A stretch of 64,000 nucleotides of DNA, taken from the NCBI GenBank assembly GCA_944472155.2, contig OX235271.1:82597256-82661255 (forward strand), given 5' to 3'. The translations under genes and the position numbers were made by a program. Positions 1 through 11,489 of this stretch are shown piece by piece; position 1 is the first letter of the stretch; every line of letters starts with the position of its first letter. Below the pieces are notes generated by a model. The model was not told the DNA's origin. It did not search any database and saw only the letters and a list, made by a program, of their open reading frames with translations. This DNA is from Trichobilharzia szidati. Lineage: Eukaryota; Platyhelminthes; Trematoda; Strigeidida; Schistosomatidae.

Positions 1-945
1 AACTTAAAAAGATGTATTGTCAACGAAATGGAATTTCAAAAAAACGCCAAAACGAACGAAAAGTGTATAACCGCGTGAAAACACATACATAACAAGGAAA
101 AACAATGTTAAATAATACAATGGCAAATATTCCACAAGCATATGTAGAATTAGTTTCTGTAAACGTATAATATGCGTACATGAATTAGTTTTATAAGCGT
201 ACAGTTAGGCATAATATAGGGGTGCTACAACTTTGACAAGTGAAAGAAAACACACAACAAACAAGAGAACATCAAACAAAGTATTCAGCTAATAGTTCTT
301 CATCACGAATTGATGTCATCTAGAAAGCTAGTAGAATGCAAGAGACAGACATTTAGATTTCAACTCTTTAACAGTTAGTTAGTACTTATGAATGTACGTG
401 GGGTCACGTCGAGTATTAGTTGGCCTCAGGGTAAACACATTACGTAAGAGACAATGAAATGGTTTCTATTTGTGGCATTTTTCTGATGAATGTTCTGAAT
501 CGTGAACTCATTAAAAGTTAAATATTACAGTCCCCAGTATTTATTTAGTTGATGTCCAATAATTTAAAAATCGCCCTTCAAAATCAGTCAATATTTTATA
601 AAATTTCCAGTTGACTGAAATGATTTATTATCAGAATGATTTTAATTGTTTACTTCTTAAGATATTCCTACATAATTCTGACTAAACTGAATGACATGCT
701 CATAAAATTGAAATTTTTGAAATTAATGTAATAAATAACTCTATTTCAAGTATGCAAGATCAATAATTTAATTCATTTAAATGCATAATTTACTGATTGA
801 ATGGATTCAGTATTTCTAGAAACTTATCATATCTCTATTTAGCATGAAGTAATAAAAGTCAGTAAGATAAAAGCGAGTATCTGATTCATGATAACAGGAA
901 AGAATAAAATATTGAGCAGTGAATAAAACTAATTTAAAATAAGAC
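1..945. other. AT-rich non-coding DNA
   Basis: No coding sequence, RNA gene or recognisable repeat was seen here. The sequence is AT-rich with only short chance ORFs. Confidence 0.5.
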
Positions 946-946
946 A

Positions 947-1500
947 CCTTCATTACTCTAAAATCTGTTTTGGAAATCTCCTGCACTCAGCATAAATAAC
1001 AAGATCCGGATCTTCAACACAAATATTAAGTCAGTCAGTTCTTCTACATGGCTCAGAAACTTAACCAGCGCGTCATGCAGAGCATTTCGAACAGACGACC
1101 GCAGACTTTTATCAACAGCTGCCACCTTCACCGATTCCATATTGAAGATCAAGTAGCAGACCAGAAAAAGTTAGTAAAATAAAACTCTGAGAACGAGTCA
1201 TCAAGAAACTATTGCTCAACAAACATCTCGAAGAAAATGAAGATAGATCGAGTGCACGGTGAGGAGACCGTCGAATGACATCACGCTGTAGATGGACCCT
1301 CATGTGGAACCCGAGTGGGAAACGACGAGTTGGGCGTTAGTTCAAGGGTGACTTGGAGGAAATTGTGTGAAAAGGAAATGAGAAACTATAGGCAGTTGTG
1401 GGGTCAGCTAAAGTGGGTCGCAGAGAATAGGACAGAGTAGAAATATGCTAGTGAAGCCTTATATTCCTCTCGAAACCCAAGAGAACAAAATAATACTTTA
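947..1500 (+). mobile_element. RTE-like LINE, 3' (C-terminal) fragment
   Basis: Joining frames conceptually, the + strand reads as the C-terminal part of a non-LTR retrotransposon polyprotein. It resembles a segment about a cell-sequence SET(W) motif, followed by LQTFINSC, RWPEKIS, IDQQI and a WNP-x-GNRR tail. That order recurs in about ten other places in the window. Frames are broken by many stops and indels. The 3' end reads 'gaaacccaagagaacaaaataat', a worn version of the family's AAT-repeat tail. It is a dead 5'-truncated copy. Confidence 0.75.
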
Positions 1501-2120
1501 AAATAACCAACAATCAAGAAAAGTTTTTAGTATCTGAATGAAATGTGAATCTGGCCCACAGAACTATTGGCTTTAGAAATACAAAAGAGCATAAAAGTGC
1601 AAAGATTCTACGCATTAGTCATAAGGCTAATATGTGCAGAGCTATTACTATGCTCGAAAGCTATCTTTTTTTCTATAAATCAGCTTGGGTCTCTCTGTTT
1701 GACATTGATCCAATAAAGATGTGTCAAGCTTATTAAATTCCTCAACAACAACAAAATATAGCCAATGAGGAGGAGACAGAAAAGTGCTTGACTATCAATG
1801 TGAACCAATCAACACTGAGATGATGAAATTAGAAGTCATCACACAAGTTGTGAATTAGGTTTGATGCAAAAATAGCCTGTGGGTACCGCGCTACCCCAAA
1901 TCTACCAAAAACAGGGAGTATGAATAATGAAAACAGTAAAAGACTCCTTTTTAGAGAAACACTGTATTGTATTCCGCATATATATATCATTGAAGCGATA
2001 AGAAGTTATTGACATTTTGAAGCTTCTAAGGGAAATATCGTTTCAGCATTTCAGTACGCCTAAAATAATTTGTAATCCGACAATAGAGAACAAGAACAAC
2101 GGGCACAATTACTTGATATT
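1501..2120. other. Non-coding DNA, nothing recognised
   Basis: No supported gene or repeat. The short + ORF at 1545-1736 has no recognisable motif. Confidence 0.4.
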
Positions 2121-2124
2121 TTCT

Positions 2125-2340
2125 CGATTCCTTTATGTTCCCAGTAGAACATAGGGCTTCAAGCTAGAGGCTTGGAGTTTCGATAGCAATGGTATTTATT
2201 TTTTTACAGGATGGGGTTGCTAGCCTCATGCCCACCCTTCTTTCTTTACCACTCTGACTACTGGCTTAGTGAGGTACAGGTGGGAGTCGGCTGGGGTCAG
2301 AGAACATTCTACTAATGTACCACCTACGCACAACCTGAAA
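2125..2340 (-). mobile_element. SINE-A, tail type II (minus)
   Basis: Read on the minus strand it has a worn tRNA-like head (about 2335-2285). It is followed by the tail with 'catgaggctagcaacccc' and a 3' end in which a 'gccctatgttctactggg' block precedes an A-rich end at 2125. The same unit recurs at 32930, 48818 and 59925. It is a pol-III type SINE copy, diverged. Confidence 0.65.
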
Positions 2341-2344
2341 TTAG

Positions 2345-2633
2345 AATCACCATTAGATTAACACAATCCTTTAAGAAAGGGGTTGGTGAAAGTTGCGTTA
2401 CTTCAGGATTGAATAAATCTCAGCATAAAACAGCAATAACCCACTAAATTGAAATCATCCAGGAAAATGTCAAAAATCCCAAAGAGCGTTTCAAAGCAGA
2501 AACACTGTGTATAAATTAAAATACAAATTGTCTGAATGAGAATGACCGGTTAAGAGATAATCTGACCTGGATTCAACAATCCACCCCCACTGACAAACTA
2601 ATATAGTCGAACCAAATGTGATAAACATTTCCA
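2345..2633. other. Non-coding DNA, nothing recognised
   Basis: No gene, RNA or repeat seen. Confidence 0.4.
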
Positions 2634-2930
2634 TTATGTGAACAATAAATGAAAATTGTTGAGTTTGCTTGCACACTCAAAAATCGCTAGTGTCAAATCA
2701 TTGATGGCAATAACCTCTTCAGCAGGTGGCACGCTAATAACATTATGGAATCCCGGTGTGATCATGAAGCCAGTGTTATATTTGATACTTGGTCGAGATG
2801 ACACGAAGATAATTTCAAAACATATTTTACTAGTCAAGTTGATTCCTGGAAAGTGCGTCTCCAAATTCGAAAATTGAGTCCATCTCAATTTAACCAATAC
2901 CGTAATATAATTAACTCTGCTTCAAAACCC
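2634..2930 (-). CDS. Possible exon or relic of an unknown protein
   Basis: On the minus strand an open frame of about 90 residues runs from just after an AG at about 2924 to a stop at 2634. Its composition is protein-like rather than low-complexity. It includes the segments FPGINLTSKICFEII, SSRPSIKYNTGFMITPGFHN and PPAEEVIAINDLTLAIFE. The TGF...TPGFHNV segment faintly recalls the PG-turn in the extracellular domain of DEG/ENaC channels, but this is too weak to name. An overlapping 73-residue ORF on the + strand (2656-2877) makes the strand uncertain. It could equally be an unrecognised repeat. Confidence 0.2.
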
Positions 2931-3305
2931 ACACGATCTCACCTTTGACGCCATACTCAAGAAAACAATTCCTTGATCACTCATTCCTCTTTAATAAGTA
3001 AATCTTGAGTGAAAACGTTGACACATTTACTTAGTGAAAAAATATTGCATCCTCATACTCAACATTTTTTGAGCAAAAGCAATCGCGTTCTTCCTAAAAC
3101 TATGTTCAGTATCTTCTACTGCATTTTATCGCCTTTTATTGCTGTACGTTAATCTAGTCTCTTTCGTATGATTTTTCGGTTTTGATAAGGAAAAAATGGC
3201 TAAGTTTGCAGTATAAAATGGTATCATTCTACTCCATAGGTCTCATCAAATGCAAACCACCTGAAATTACAGTGGTTATAAATTGCAACAATAACATACT
3301 CTTCT

Positions 3306-3690
3306 ATAGTTTGGTTTGTAAGGGTTAGTTGATCACGGATTGATATCAGTCAGAGAACCACTGAAAACCAGGGAGTACTGGACAGCTGCTGTTTCATCCT
3401 AGTTCGGGAATCATCGGCAGTACGTACCCACCGCCAGGGTTCGAACCCAGGATCTTCCGGTTACAAGGCAAGTTCGTATACCATTCAGCCACTGGAATCC
3501 GATTCAATGGCTCATGAATTCTAACTTCTACCAATTCATGATTTAGAGCGCCCCCAACCAATGTTATTGGTGGGACATCCATCCTCACACGTGACATCTG
3601 ATTGAACCTCACTGGTCACGACTTCTCACTAGAACTCCAGGAAATTCCATCCTGTAGCAAGTCACTAGCGAGCATCAGATTAATTTTCTA
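3306..3690 (-). mobile_element. SINE-B copy with hammerhead-like motif (minus, near full length)
   Basis: Read on the minus strand, a leader ('gtgaccagtgaggtt...') is followed by a tRNA-like head. The head has an A-box-like 'tggctgaatggtatacg' and a B box 'ggttcgaaccc'. A hammerhead-like motif lies at 3424-3375: helix I GTACTG/CAGTAC, core CCGATGA (canonical CTGANGA), then a GAAA and a TC before CAGTAC. A tail ending near 3306 follows. The U4 to C change and an enlarged helix III argue against strong activity. Confidence 0.75.
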
Positions 3691-3714
3691 TAGTTTGGTT
3701 TGTAAGGGTTAGTT

Positions 3715-3910
3715 ATGTTTTTTACTAGTTGATCATGGATTGATATGGTATACGAGCTTACCTTGTAACCGGAAGGTCCTGGGTTTGAACCCTGGTGGTG
3801 GGTACGTACTGCCGATGATTCCCAAACTAGCATGAAATAGCCGTCCAGTACTCCCTGGTTTTCAATGGTTCTCTAACTGATATCAATCAGGGATCAACTC
3901 GTAAAAAACA
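3715..3910 (+). mobile_element. SINE-B copy with hammerhead-like motif (plus, 5'-truncated)
   Basis: The tRNA-like half starts at about 3750 ('ggtatacgagctt...ggtttgaaccc'). The ribozyme motif is at 3806-3851: GTACTG, CCGATGA, stem-loop II, GAAA, TAGCCG, TC, CAGTAC. Directly upstream, 3687-3740 repeats the outer end of the neighbouring minus copy ('tttggtttgtaagggttag'). The two copies therefore form an inverted composite with a shared outer end. Confidence 0.75.
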
Positions 3911-4500
3911 GTAACACACTTCAATATTTGAATGGTAGTAGTGAAAATGTTGTAAAATTAGCTCATCCGAATTGTGAGCATTACAATTTTCAGTTTAAGT
4001 TGCCATCAATACACATGCTTTCAAAATAGAAAAAGAGGTGCGAATAGAGGACAGAAAACAGAAAAATCTACTAAACAATGTTAGTCTGAAGGTTTACATA
4101 GCAACTCAAGAAGGTTATAGTTCATAAGATTGAGTTGTTGTGTGTACTTATAAACTAACACTGTTTATCAGACTTTTTCTATTTTCTGTCCTTTCTTCGT
4201 ACCTCTTTTTCTATTTCGAAAGTATATGAGTTGATGGTAACTTAAACTAAAAATTCTTATTTACATTTCTGACGGGTTAATTTTATTATATTTTCTCTAC
4301 TACCATTCAAACATGCTATTGTTATTATTCATAACCATTTTAATTTCAGGTAGTGTGCAGTTGATGAGAACTTGTGAAACAGAATGATGATATCACTTTA
4401 TACTACAAATTTGATCTTTCTTTATCGAAATTCATCAAGGGAACCAAATGTATGAAATTTTGGGGTTTGTATGCCCAAGTGATTGAAAAGAAAAACAAAC

Positions 4501-6065
4501 CATAAAACATGGACTCTTTTTAAACATCTATGTCATTTCTGTTCCCAGAATTTTCATCAATTTTTATCCTCTGTTATGACTTTCTCATAGTACTAATGTG
4601 GTGGTGCGATAAAGATAACGTGTGCCAACGGAATATTATTCTCACATGTTCCCACAATTCAATACTGCATTAGCAACAGAATACGGTATATCTATTTGAA
4701 CATTCTATTTGATGTTAGAGACAGAATACTATTCCCATGGTTATATACTGCATTAATAAAAGAATACTATGCATATATGAATATTCTATTTCATATCGTT
4801 TGATGTAAACCAAAATCACACGCTTAGTGATTGGTTAAAGAATATTAACTGTAAATATATCTAAACAGCGGTTTGATCAATGGAAAATATACCTTGGCTC
4901 CCGTGTCTTGCTTTCTGTTGTTACACTAATAAAACTCAGTTTTACAAGTAGACCATATCTCATACATTCAGGGATTCACAACTACGGGAACCTCAAAGAT
5001 AAAGAGCATTTTTTAAAGCTATTTCACAAGTTGTTCTATAGCTCTGATACATGGTTATCTCGTTTCTACTGCATGTTTGCGTCATAATTCAAAAATGCTA
5101 CAATAACCATTCGAAGTATTCAGATGGTTTCCTATAAATAAAAGACCCATGAATCATCCTTTTTTACTTCACTTAAAAATGATACAAATTAACCAATGTG
5201 TCGGTCTTTTAGTTAGATATTTCTTGTTTTCGTGAATATATTTATGGATAAAAATATTATCAAATATTTTGAAACGAAGGAATCTGATTGGTTTAGAATA
5301 TTTCAAAGAATGCTAAATGTTCACGCTGATAATCTTAGGTAACAAAAGGTATCATTTTAGTTGTCTTGGTTATCATAGTGAAAATATACGAAAAAACAAC
5401 TATTACACACTTTTATATCGTTTTATAAGTTTGTTCTTTGGCCAGGCATCCATCTTGAAATCCAATCCACCTACAGAATCATTGAAAACTAGAGACACCT
5501 GGAAACCTGTTTTATCCTAACTTAGGACTTTTCAGTAGGGATGGAAAGCAGAACCTTTGGTTTATGAGGTAAGCATGTTATTATTTAGCCACCTGATCGG
5601 GTCCCGATCGCCTATTGATTTACACTTCTTACAGTTTTATCTGTGAATGTCCGTCGTCACAACCGACTTTGTGGACAGACGTTCGCTGCTTTCTGGATCC
5701 TAGTGATTAACTCAGTGATGTCATCTTGTAACGAAATCCGACTTCAGATCAATCGAATTCCTATAAAAACTAACAAGGGAAAAATAAATAAAAGTCATAA
5801 AATAAAACAAACGCATTTCCACCTATGTGTTATGATGCTAGATCTTTTGTCACGAGGTCACTGCTTAACTAGTGACTAGTGCCCACTTAACTGGTAAAGC
5901 AAAACACGCGAGAATCAACTGTAAAACCAGGTTCCTTTATTATGACAAAAGTGACTGTATTTATACAGAAAATAAGGTAGACTAGAAATCAACCAATCCG
6001 GTTGAGAATTGGAATTCTGCAAGCGTCCAATCAGAAGTAGGAACAATTGCATGTCAATGACTTGT
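4501..6065. other. AT-rich non-coding DNA
   Basis: No supported gene or named repeat. Several short ORFs (for example 5317-5520 and 5643-5879) show no motif. A CACTAGT-like palindrome near 5868 resembles the ends of SINE-C inserts. Confidence 0.4.
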
Positions 6066-6067
6066 TA

Positions 6068-6265
6068 ATAATGCGTCGGTGGCACAGTGGTTGGGACTCT
6101 CACCGACCATGCACATGGTTCGGGGTTCGATCCCCTGCCGGCGCACACCCGATATCTATGGTCGGCCTGAATTTGGGCTACCGATATCCATGCTGAAAAT
6201 TCCACACTTGTACTAAAAATACGGTGTGGAATCAAGCTGTAAATCAAAATTAAAAAAAAATCAAA
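6068..6265 (+). mobile_element. SINE-A, tail type I
   Basis: tRNA-derived head: A box 'tggcacagtggttggg' and B box 'ggttcgatccc'. It is followed by a tail with two 'ccgatatc' blocks and 'gctgaaaattcca', and it ends in an A-rich stretch. Nearly the same unit recurs at 6460, 27598 and 36690. Confidence 0.85.
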
Positions 6266-6459
6266 ATAAAATAATAAAGACTGAGACATGATAGTGACTT
6301 GATAATTGCACATGTTTTGCCTCTTCCTAACACTATGTAACTTACAAACCACAACTAGTAATCATGACATAGTGAAGTGTCTAGCGTACACTATACAACC
6401 AGTTAAAATAATTTCTCTTTGATGATAATATCTGCCTCCTAGTAGACTGTAATTTCTTT

Positions 6460-6645
6460 CAACAGTGGTTAGGACGCTCGCCGACCATGCACATGGTTCG
6501 GGGTTCGATCCCCCGGCCGACGCACACCCGATATCAATAGTTGGCCTGCTAAATTTTGACTACCGATATCATATGCTGAAAATTCCATACTTGTATCAGA
6601 AGTACTGTGTGGTTCCAAGCTATAATAAAACTAAAATTAAAAGGA
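6460..6645 (+). mobile_element. SINE-A, tail type I
   Basis: Second copy in the same orientation 390 bp downstream. The head retains 'ggttcgatcccc'. The tail carries 'gctgaaaattccatac' and ends 'gtggttccaagctataat' before an A-rich run. Confidence 0.85.
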
Positions 6646-6649
6646 TGTC

Positions 6650-8100
6650 TCACTGAAAAACTAATCAATAGTTTAGATATAGTAAAACGCCACTAATGAT
6701 GTTCTTGTAGAATTTCTAGTTAATTTTCTTTAGTAGTAAGAAAGTGTGTTTTTGTGATGAGTGGCACCAACACTACACTGATTAGCTGCAATAGGATACT
6801 AAAAGACACCATGATGACTACTGAACTCCTTATTCTCTGACTTCTCACGATATCATATAAAGTTGAAACACTGATTTACAGACAATCTGAAAGACTTTAT
6901 CACTAAATAGAAAACCTATGGTCATCATTCCCTCATTTCAACATATATCCGTAATAAAACATAACTGTCATTCAGCCTCAGTGCTTATATACCTCCACAA
7001 ACCGTCGTTAGCACTAATTCTCTATTCCTGACTAGCATAAGTTGGAAGTTATGAGGTAATAGATCGGAATTCAATGTCTCGCCTGGTAATCCGATATTCG
7101 GGAGCTGGATCCTCTAATGAGTTATCTGTACGCATCACTGAGTAGTCCCCAAAGAAGAAAGAACAGTTATCTAGAATATCTTGGTTTTCTAGGAGGCAGT
7201 AACTGGTAAAGTAATGTCTCCTTAAAATCTAACCAGGCTAGTTAGAGGAACACGGCAATCGAAACATCCCATAATTCTCTCATTAATATTAATCCTGATT
7301 AAAGTGTGTTAACAAAAAGAATTGTAAGTTTAAAAGCACAGGATAAGTGCTGCAAATAACAAACAGAAAACAGTCAGAAGGCACAATAAGGGAGATCTGT
7401 TCCAATCAGTTCTCATCAATAGATCACTCAAAAATGACATCAAGTTACAAAGTACCTTAGAGTTTTATATTGGTTACAAAGTCATATAAAAGTCAATAAT
7501 GCTTTGGTTCTATAATTTTACAACAGAAAAGAAATTGTGATGGGATGTTTCATAATATAGTCCTTTTTCTGAAGGGATTAGCGACGCTACACTTGTGTCT
7601 TGAATTCCTTAAATGTATAGAGATCTTACTTATTTTCAGAATCTTTTGAGTTGATTTGATTCCAAAAATAGATTTATCAGGACACTTATCAGAAAATAGT
7701 TTCGTTCTAAACTGGCTTTATGAGAAAATATGTTAACTTAATGACAAGAAATGTAACTGATGGAAGACATCTCTGAACATCTTTTAATTTCTTCTGACCA
7801 CTCGTTCTGAAGCTTTAACTTCTTTGAAAGAACAAGTATATTTCAAATACTGAAAGTGAGAGTTCAGTCGTTTTCTGTTTTTCATGTTCCACTCTGAATT
7901 TCAGTGATTTTCATCGATTTTCCTACCCCTTACTTGTTAATAATAATAGGTAATGACTTAAGGTAAAATGAAAATCCAGACAGTAGGAGGGCTATGCCAA
8001 ACAGCCTCATTATCACTCGTAAATATTTTGTTTAAGTCAATCTTCTTTTTTCCCATTGAATGATTGAACTGAAATGTTCAGCTTCTGTTGACATGTCGTC
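6650..8100. other. Non-coding DNA, nothing recognised
   Basis: No coding sequence or repeat that could be matched elsewhere in the window. Confidence 0.4.
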
Positions 8101-8104
8101 TCCC

Positions 8105-8300
8105 ACAGGAGGTTAATCGCGAGCCCGGATAGCTCAGTGATAACGTCTGTGACTGCAGCACTGGGTGACGCGGGTTCGAATCTCAGAAAGGACATGAGTT
8201 CCTTCGAGGTTGCTTGATATGCCTTGCTGACTTGTGAGTGCCAACTAGCACGAAACCTAGGCCCAAAGCTCCTTGCCGATTGCTTCCAACCATCTTATAC
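8105..8300 (+). mobile_element. SINE-C copy
   Basis: tRNA-derived head: A-box-like 'atagctcagtgataac' and B box 'gggttcgaatctc'. It is followed by 'gagttccttcgaggttgc', a hammerhead-like segment at 8221-8269, and the tail 'gattgcttccaaccatc'. Confidence 0.85.
8221..8269 (+). ncRNA. Hammerhead-like motif in SINE-C (core with insertion)
   Basis: Helix I is GCCTTG with CAAAGC (one mismatch). The core reads CTGA, then CTTGT, then GA, i.e. canonical CTGANGA with four extra bases at N7. Helix II is GTGC/GCAC with a 6-nt loop. Then come GAAA, palindromic CCTAGG as helix III, and CC where UH is expected. The loss of U before the cleavage site suggests this copy is inactive. Confidence 0.6.
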
Positions 8301-8339
8301 CAACTATTATAGTTAGTTATAGTTATTAAAACTTTCTTG

Positions 8340-8600
8340 TTAAACTACAAGATGACATCAGTTAGAGAACCACTGAAGACCAGTTATATACAGCTATTTC
8401 GTCTTAGTCCAGCAGTACGCACGCATGACTTCGCCTCGCATCGAACCCAGGATCTTCAGCTTACGAGTCAATCGCGTTTACTATTCAGTTACTGGGATGG
8501 AATCCAATAGCCTATGAATTTTAATCTCTGCCAATTAGTGATACCACCTTATGATCCAACTTGAAACCAGTCAAACTCCTGCAAACGATCAGTTTAAGAA
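8340..8600 (-). mobile_element. SINE-B copy, degenerate (minus)
   Basis: The minus strand shows a worn B box and 'tgaattttaatctctgcc'-type leader text. The GAAA and tagctg remain of the ribozyme, but the CTGANGA core is lost. It ends with the usual 'tggttctctaactgatgtc' tail. Confidence 0.65.
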
Positions 8601-8837
8601 AAATACAACTTTCCTTCCACTAAAGAACACTTTAACTAGATCATCTTCCTCTATTAAGAAATAGTATTGGTAGTGCATTTCAATTATTTATCGACTTAAA
8701 TGTCTCATTTAGATTGTTTTATCAACTGTATTCAAAAATTTTCTGATTATTTCACTTTAACACGAAACGTAAAGCGTGGGCGTTAGTAGTAATATTATCA
8801 TGCAGCTGCTTATCTGTTGTCAATGTAGTCACACTAT

Positions 8838-8862
8838 CTATTATTATTATTATTATTATTAC
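8838..8862. repeat. (ATT)n microsatellite
   Basis: About eight ATT units. Confidence 0.9.
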
Positions 8863-8869
8863 TGATATA

Positions 8870-9480
8870 TAACCCAAAACTTATTTTGTAGACGTATGAG
8901 TAAATAAATACATCAATGACGAACACAACAATAAATAGAGCCTTACAAAATCTACGCTTTTTGCTTAAACCATAAACTTGACATGAATTTAGACGCCTAC
9001 GAATCTGTTTGTACCAAACAATAAATTCAAATCTTTAATCTATTGAACACACATTGCTGTAATCGTTCAATAATCAGTTGAATGAAATCAAGATAAAGGA
9101 GTGCATTAGTTTCATATAAATTTGAATGCTGGATAAACATAATAATGTAACGACAGAAGGCAAGAGTCAGGCAACAGATCATTTATTAAGGAAATCAACG
9201 CATATTTATATATTTTCATGTACATTACTATGGATATTTAAGTAAGCAAACACAGTCTTCCGATTGGTTGTTTCTCACGTAAAGTTAATCTTTCATCTAT
9301 TTGTGACTGTTTCTTGAATGTCAAATCCTCTATATGTTAACTGCATCCGCCTACGCAAAGTATGCTGTGGTCGGTTTTGAATCAATCTTTGATCACATTT
9401 TCTCACGACAAATCTTGGGAACGTAAGTATTGACGTAAATAACTGTCTACCAATTTGGCTAGTAGACAGCTCTCACCACG
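8870..9480. other. Non-coding DNA, nothing recognised
   Basis: No supported gene or repeat. Confidence 0.4.
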
Positions 9481-9484
9481 ATAA

Positions 9485-10430
9485 TACCTCATTCAACAGC
9501 TGTATGACAAGTGATCCACAACGGAAAACTCAGCGAGGTTTTCGAAGTCAATACAGGAGTAAGACAAAGCTGCCTATTATCACCGATGATATTCTTAATT
9601 GTGATGGATTTGATTATGCGGCAAACTGTAAGTCGGGAGGGAGAAGACAGTAATACGTTGGACCGGTGAGAGGAATCTAGAAGATCTGCATTTCACGGAA
9701 AAACCAACAAGTTGACAGAAGGAGCAGACAGCGAAGATGCGACTTCAAGAGACCATAGAGAAGACGGAGGTGATGAAGATAACCAACCAACAGCACCAAC
9801 AACCAGCACCAATCAGTTTCAATGGAAGAAATCTGAAAGAGGTCACTTTTTTCACTTACCTAGGTAACATCGTTTCAGAATCGGCGAGGCAAGACAAACC
9901 TTCACCACTCTAAAATCAGCTTGGAAATCTTCTGTGATCAGCACAAAGAACACGATTAGGATTTTCAGCACAAACGCTAATTCAATTCTTCTATGTGGTT
10001 CAGAGACTTGGCGCGTTACGAGAGGCATTCTAAGCAGACTGTAGATTTTTATCAACAGCTGCCAATTTCGCTGGCTCCACCGTGAAGATTAAATAGCTGG
10101 CCAGAAAGAACTAGCAGCATAAAACTCTGGGAACGAAGTAATCAAGAACCTACTGCTCAACAAATAAGACGAAGAAAATGAAGATGGATCGGGTACACGT
10201 TGGAAGACCGTTGAATGACATCACGCACCAGGCCATTGCTCGAAATGAATCCGAACGGGGAATGACGAATTGGGCGTTGGCCTGTGTGTGACATGGAAGA
10301 GTCGTGCGAGGAGGAAATGAGAGACTATGGTCAGTTGTGGTTCCAGCTCAAGAGGACCACAGAGATAGGGACAAATTGGGGGTGTGATACTAAAGCCCTA
10401 TTTTCCACTGGATACAGTAAATAATACTAT
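9485..10430 (+). mobile_element. RTE-like LINE, RT C-terminal fragment
   Basis: The + strand encodes a broken LINE protein. Near 9505-9630 the text reads VIHNGKLSEVFEVNTGVRQ followed by SCLLSPMIFL, i.e. reverse-transcriptase motif B in GVRQxCxLSP form. Downstream are the same C-terminal blocks as at 947-1500, with a better 3' end ('ggaagaccgttgaatgacatc', 'ggcgttggcc', 'gaaataatactat' region). Stops, gaps and a lost YxDD region mark it as dead. Confidence 0.8.
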
Positions 10431-10439
10431 TTCACAGTG

Positions 10440-11038
10440 TGATATATCTAATAAACAAATTAATATGGAATCATACACTTCCATATTGCCAAAGTTTTAC
10501 ACGAATATTAATTTGAGTACCCTAGTTGTCGCAACCAAAGACAGCATTTGATTGATTATGAAGTATGTTTGTTAATGTCACAGACGTCTAGCTAATGAGA
10601 GGTTCAAGATCTGGGTGGCATCAGAGTTGCACAAATTCTATTTGGATGACTGTGGTAGTTTAACAGAAACTAGTTGACTGTATTACACAGATAAAAGTGA
10701 TAAATTTAGCAGAAATATTTGCACTAATGTAATGAGTCAAAGTAAGCTGGTCTGTCAGAATTAAATATTTATCAGTAGTTACCTATACATTTAAGATATT
10801 AACTGCTGCATCAGTTTTCCTAGTTCAATTCCAATTAATAACATCACAGAATGCTTCTGAAAGGCATTATTTCTTATTCAATAATCTACTGCAGGATTCA
10901 ATCACACAAGTAGTGTTAAGAATGTCTGTACATACTAGGTTTACACGACCTCGCAATATGTCAGAAATTTAATTTTCTAATTCAGCGAAATTGCTCACTT
11001 TCACTTACAAAAGATATTGTTATTACGTCAATAATACA
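10440..11038. other. Non-coding DNA, nothing recognised
   Basis: No supported gene or repeat. Confidence 0.4.
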
Positions 11039-11039
11039 T

Positions 11040-11395
11040 CTGATGATATTAGATGGTTGGAGGCAATCAACAAGAAGCTTTGGACCCAGGTTTCGTGCTA
11101 GTTGGCACTCATTAGCAAGGCGTATCTGCAACCTTGTAGGAACTCATGTCCCGCGTCACCCAGTGCTGCAGTCAGAGACGTTATCACTGAGTTATTCGGG
11201 CTCGCGACTGACCTCCTGTGGGACTGTAGTGGATATTTTGATTTGACACTAGTAACTAGTGTGACGTGTCTAGCCCTGTCTTTGGTGCAGACTGAATTCT
11301 ATCAGTCAGGTTGTAATGTGGCCACCACTCTAGGTAGCTCGCCATCACGATGCACATTGATTCGATGATACTAGATGGTTGGAGGCGATCAATCA
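11040..11395 (-). mobile_element. SINE-C copy (minus) with outer palindromic segment
   Basis: The minus strand has the SINE-C head and a hammerhead-like motif (11121-11077). The outer segment includes 'gtcacactagttactagtg'-type text at 11246-11262. Extra sequence to 11395 repeats 'ctagatggttggaggcgatc', so part of the unit is present twice. The same outer text flanks SINE-C at 35880-36262. Confidence 0.75.
11077..11121 (-). ncRNA. Hammerhead motif in SINE-C, near-canonical core
   Basis: Helix I is GCCTTG with CAAAGC. The core is CTAATGA, one base (G5 to A) from canonical CTGATGA and without the 4-nt insertion. Helix II is GTGC/GCAC, followed by GAAA, CCTGGG and TC. G5 is a core position, so activity is doubtful. 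The copy does show that the insertion is not ancestral to every copy. Confidence 0.65.
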
Positions 11396-11489
11396 AATAA
11401 GTACTACTTAAAAATCCGTTTTGATCTTCTCCATGATTGAAAATCACAACTGAATAAAACTCAGATTTAAGAATGATGTTAAAAGAGAA

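Larger units (their letters stand above)
3150..4500. repeat. Terminal-repeat remnants of a Penelope-like element, inverted pair
   Basis: Segments 3195-3305 and 3915-4140 match, in the same orientation, the sequence beside the PLE coding relic at 16370-16760. Shared blocks include 'ctacctgaaattacagtgg', 'attgtaaaatt' and 'agaagacagaaaac'-like text. SINE-B copies (3306-3910) split the left arm. Positions 4160-4440 are the reverse complement of the same region. They show 'ctattttctgtcc', 'accattttaatttcaggtag' and 'gatctttctttatcgaaatt', so the locus folds back on itself. The block 'gggaaccaaatgtatgaaa' at 4439 resembles the start of the coding relic near 17715. Terminal repeats in inverted orientation are typical of PLEs. 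Confidence 0.6.

Noticed and set aside
6071..6150. Possible true tRNA genes
   Set aside because: A and B boxes are tRNA-like, but they recur with identical tails (SINE-A) and the flanks do not give a clean cloverleaf acceptor stem.
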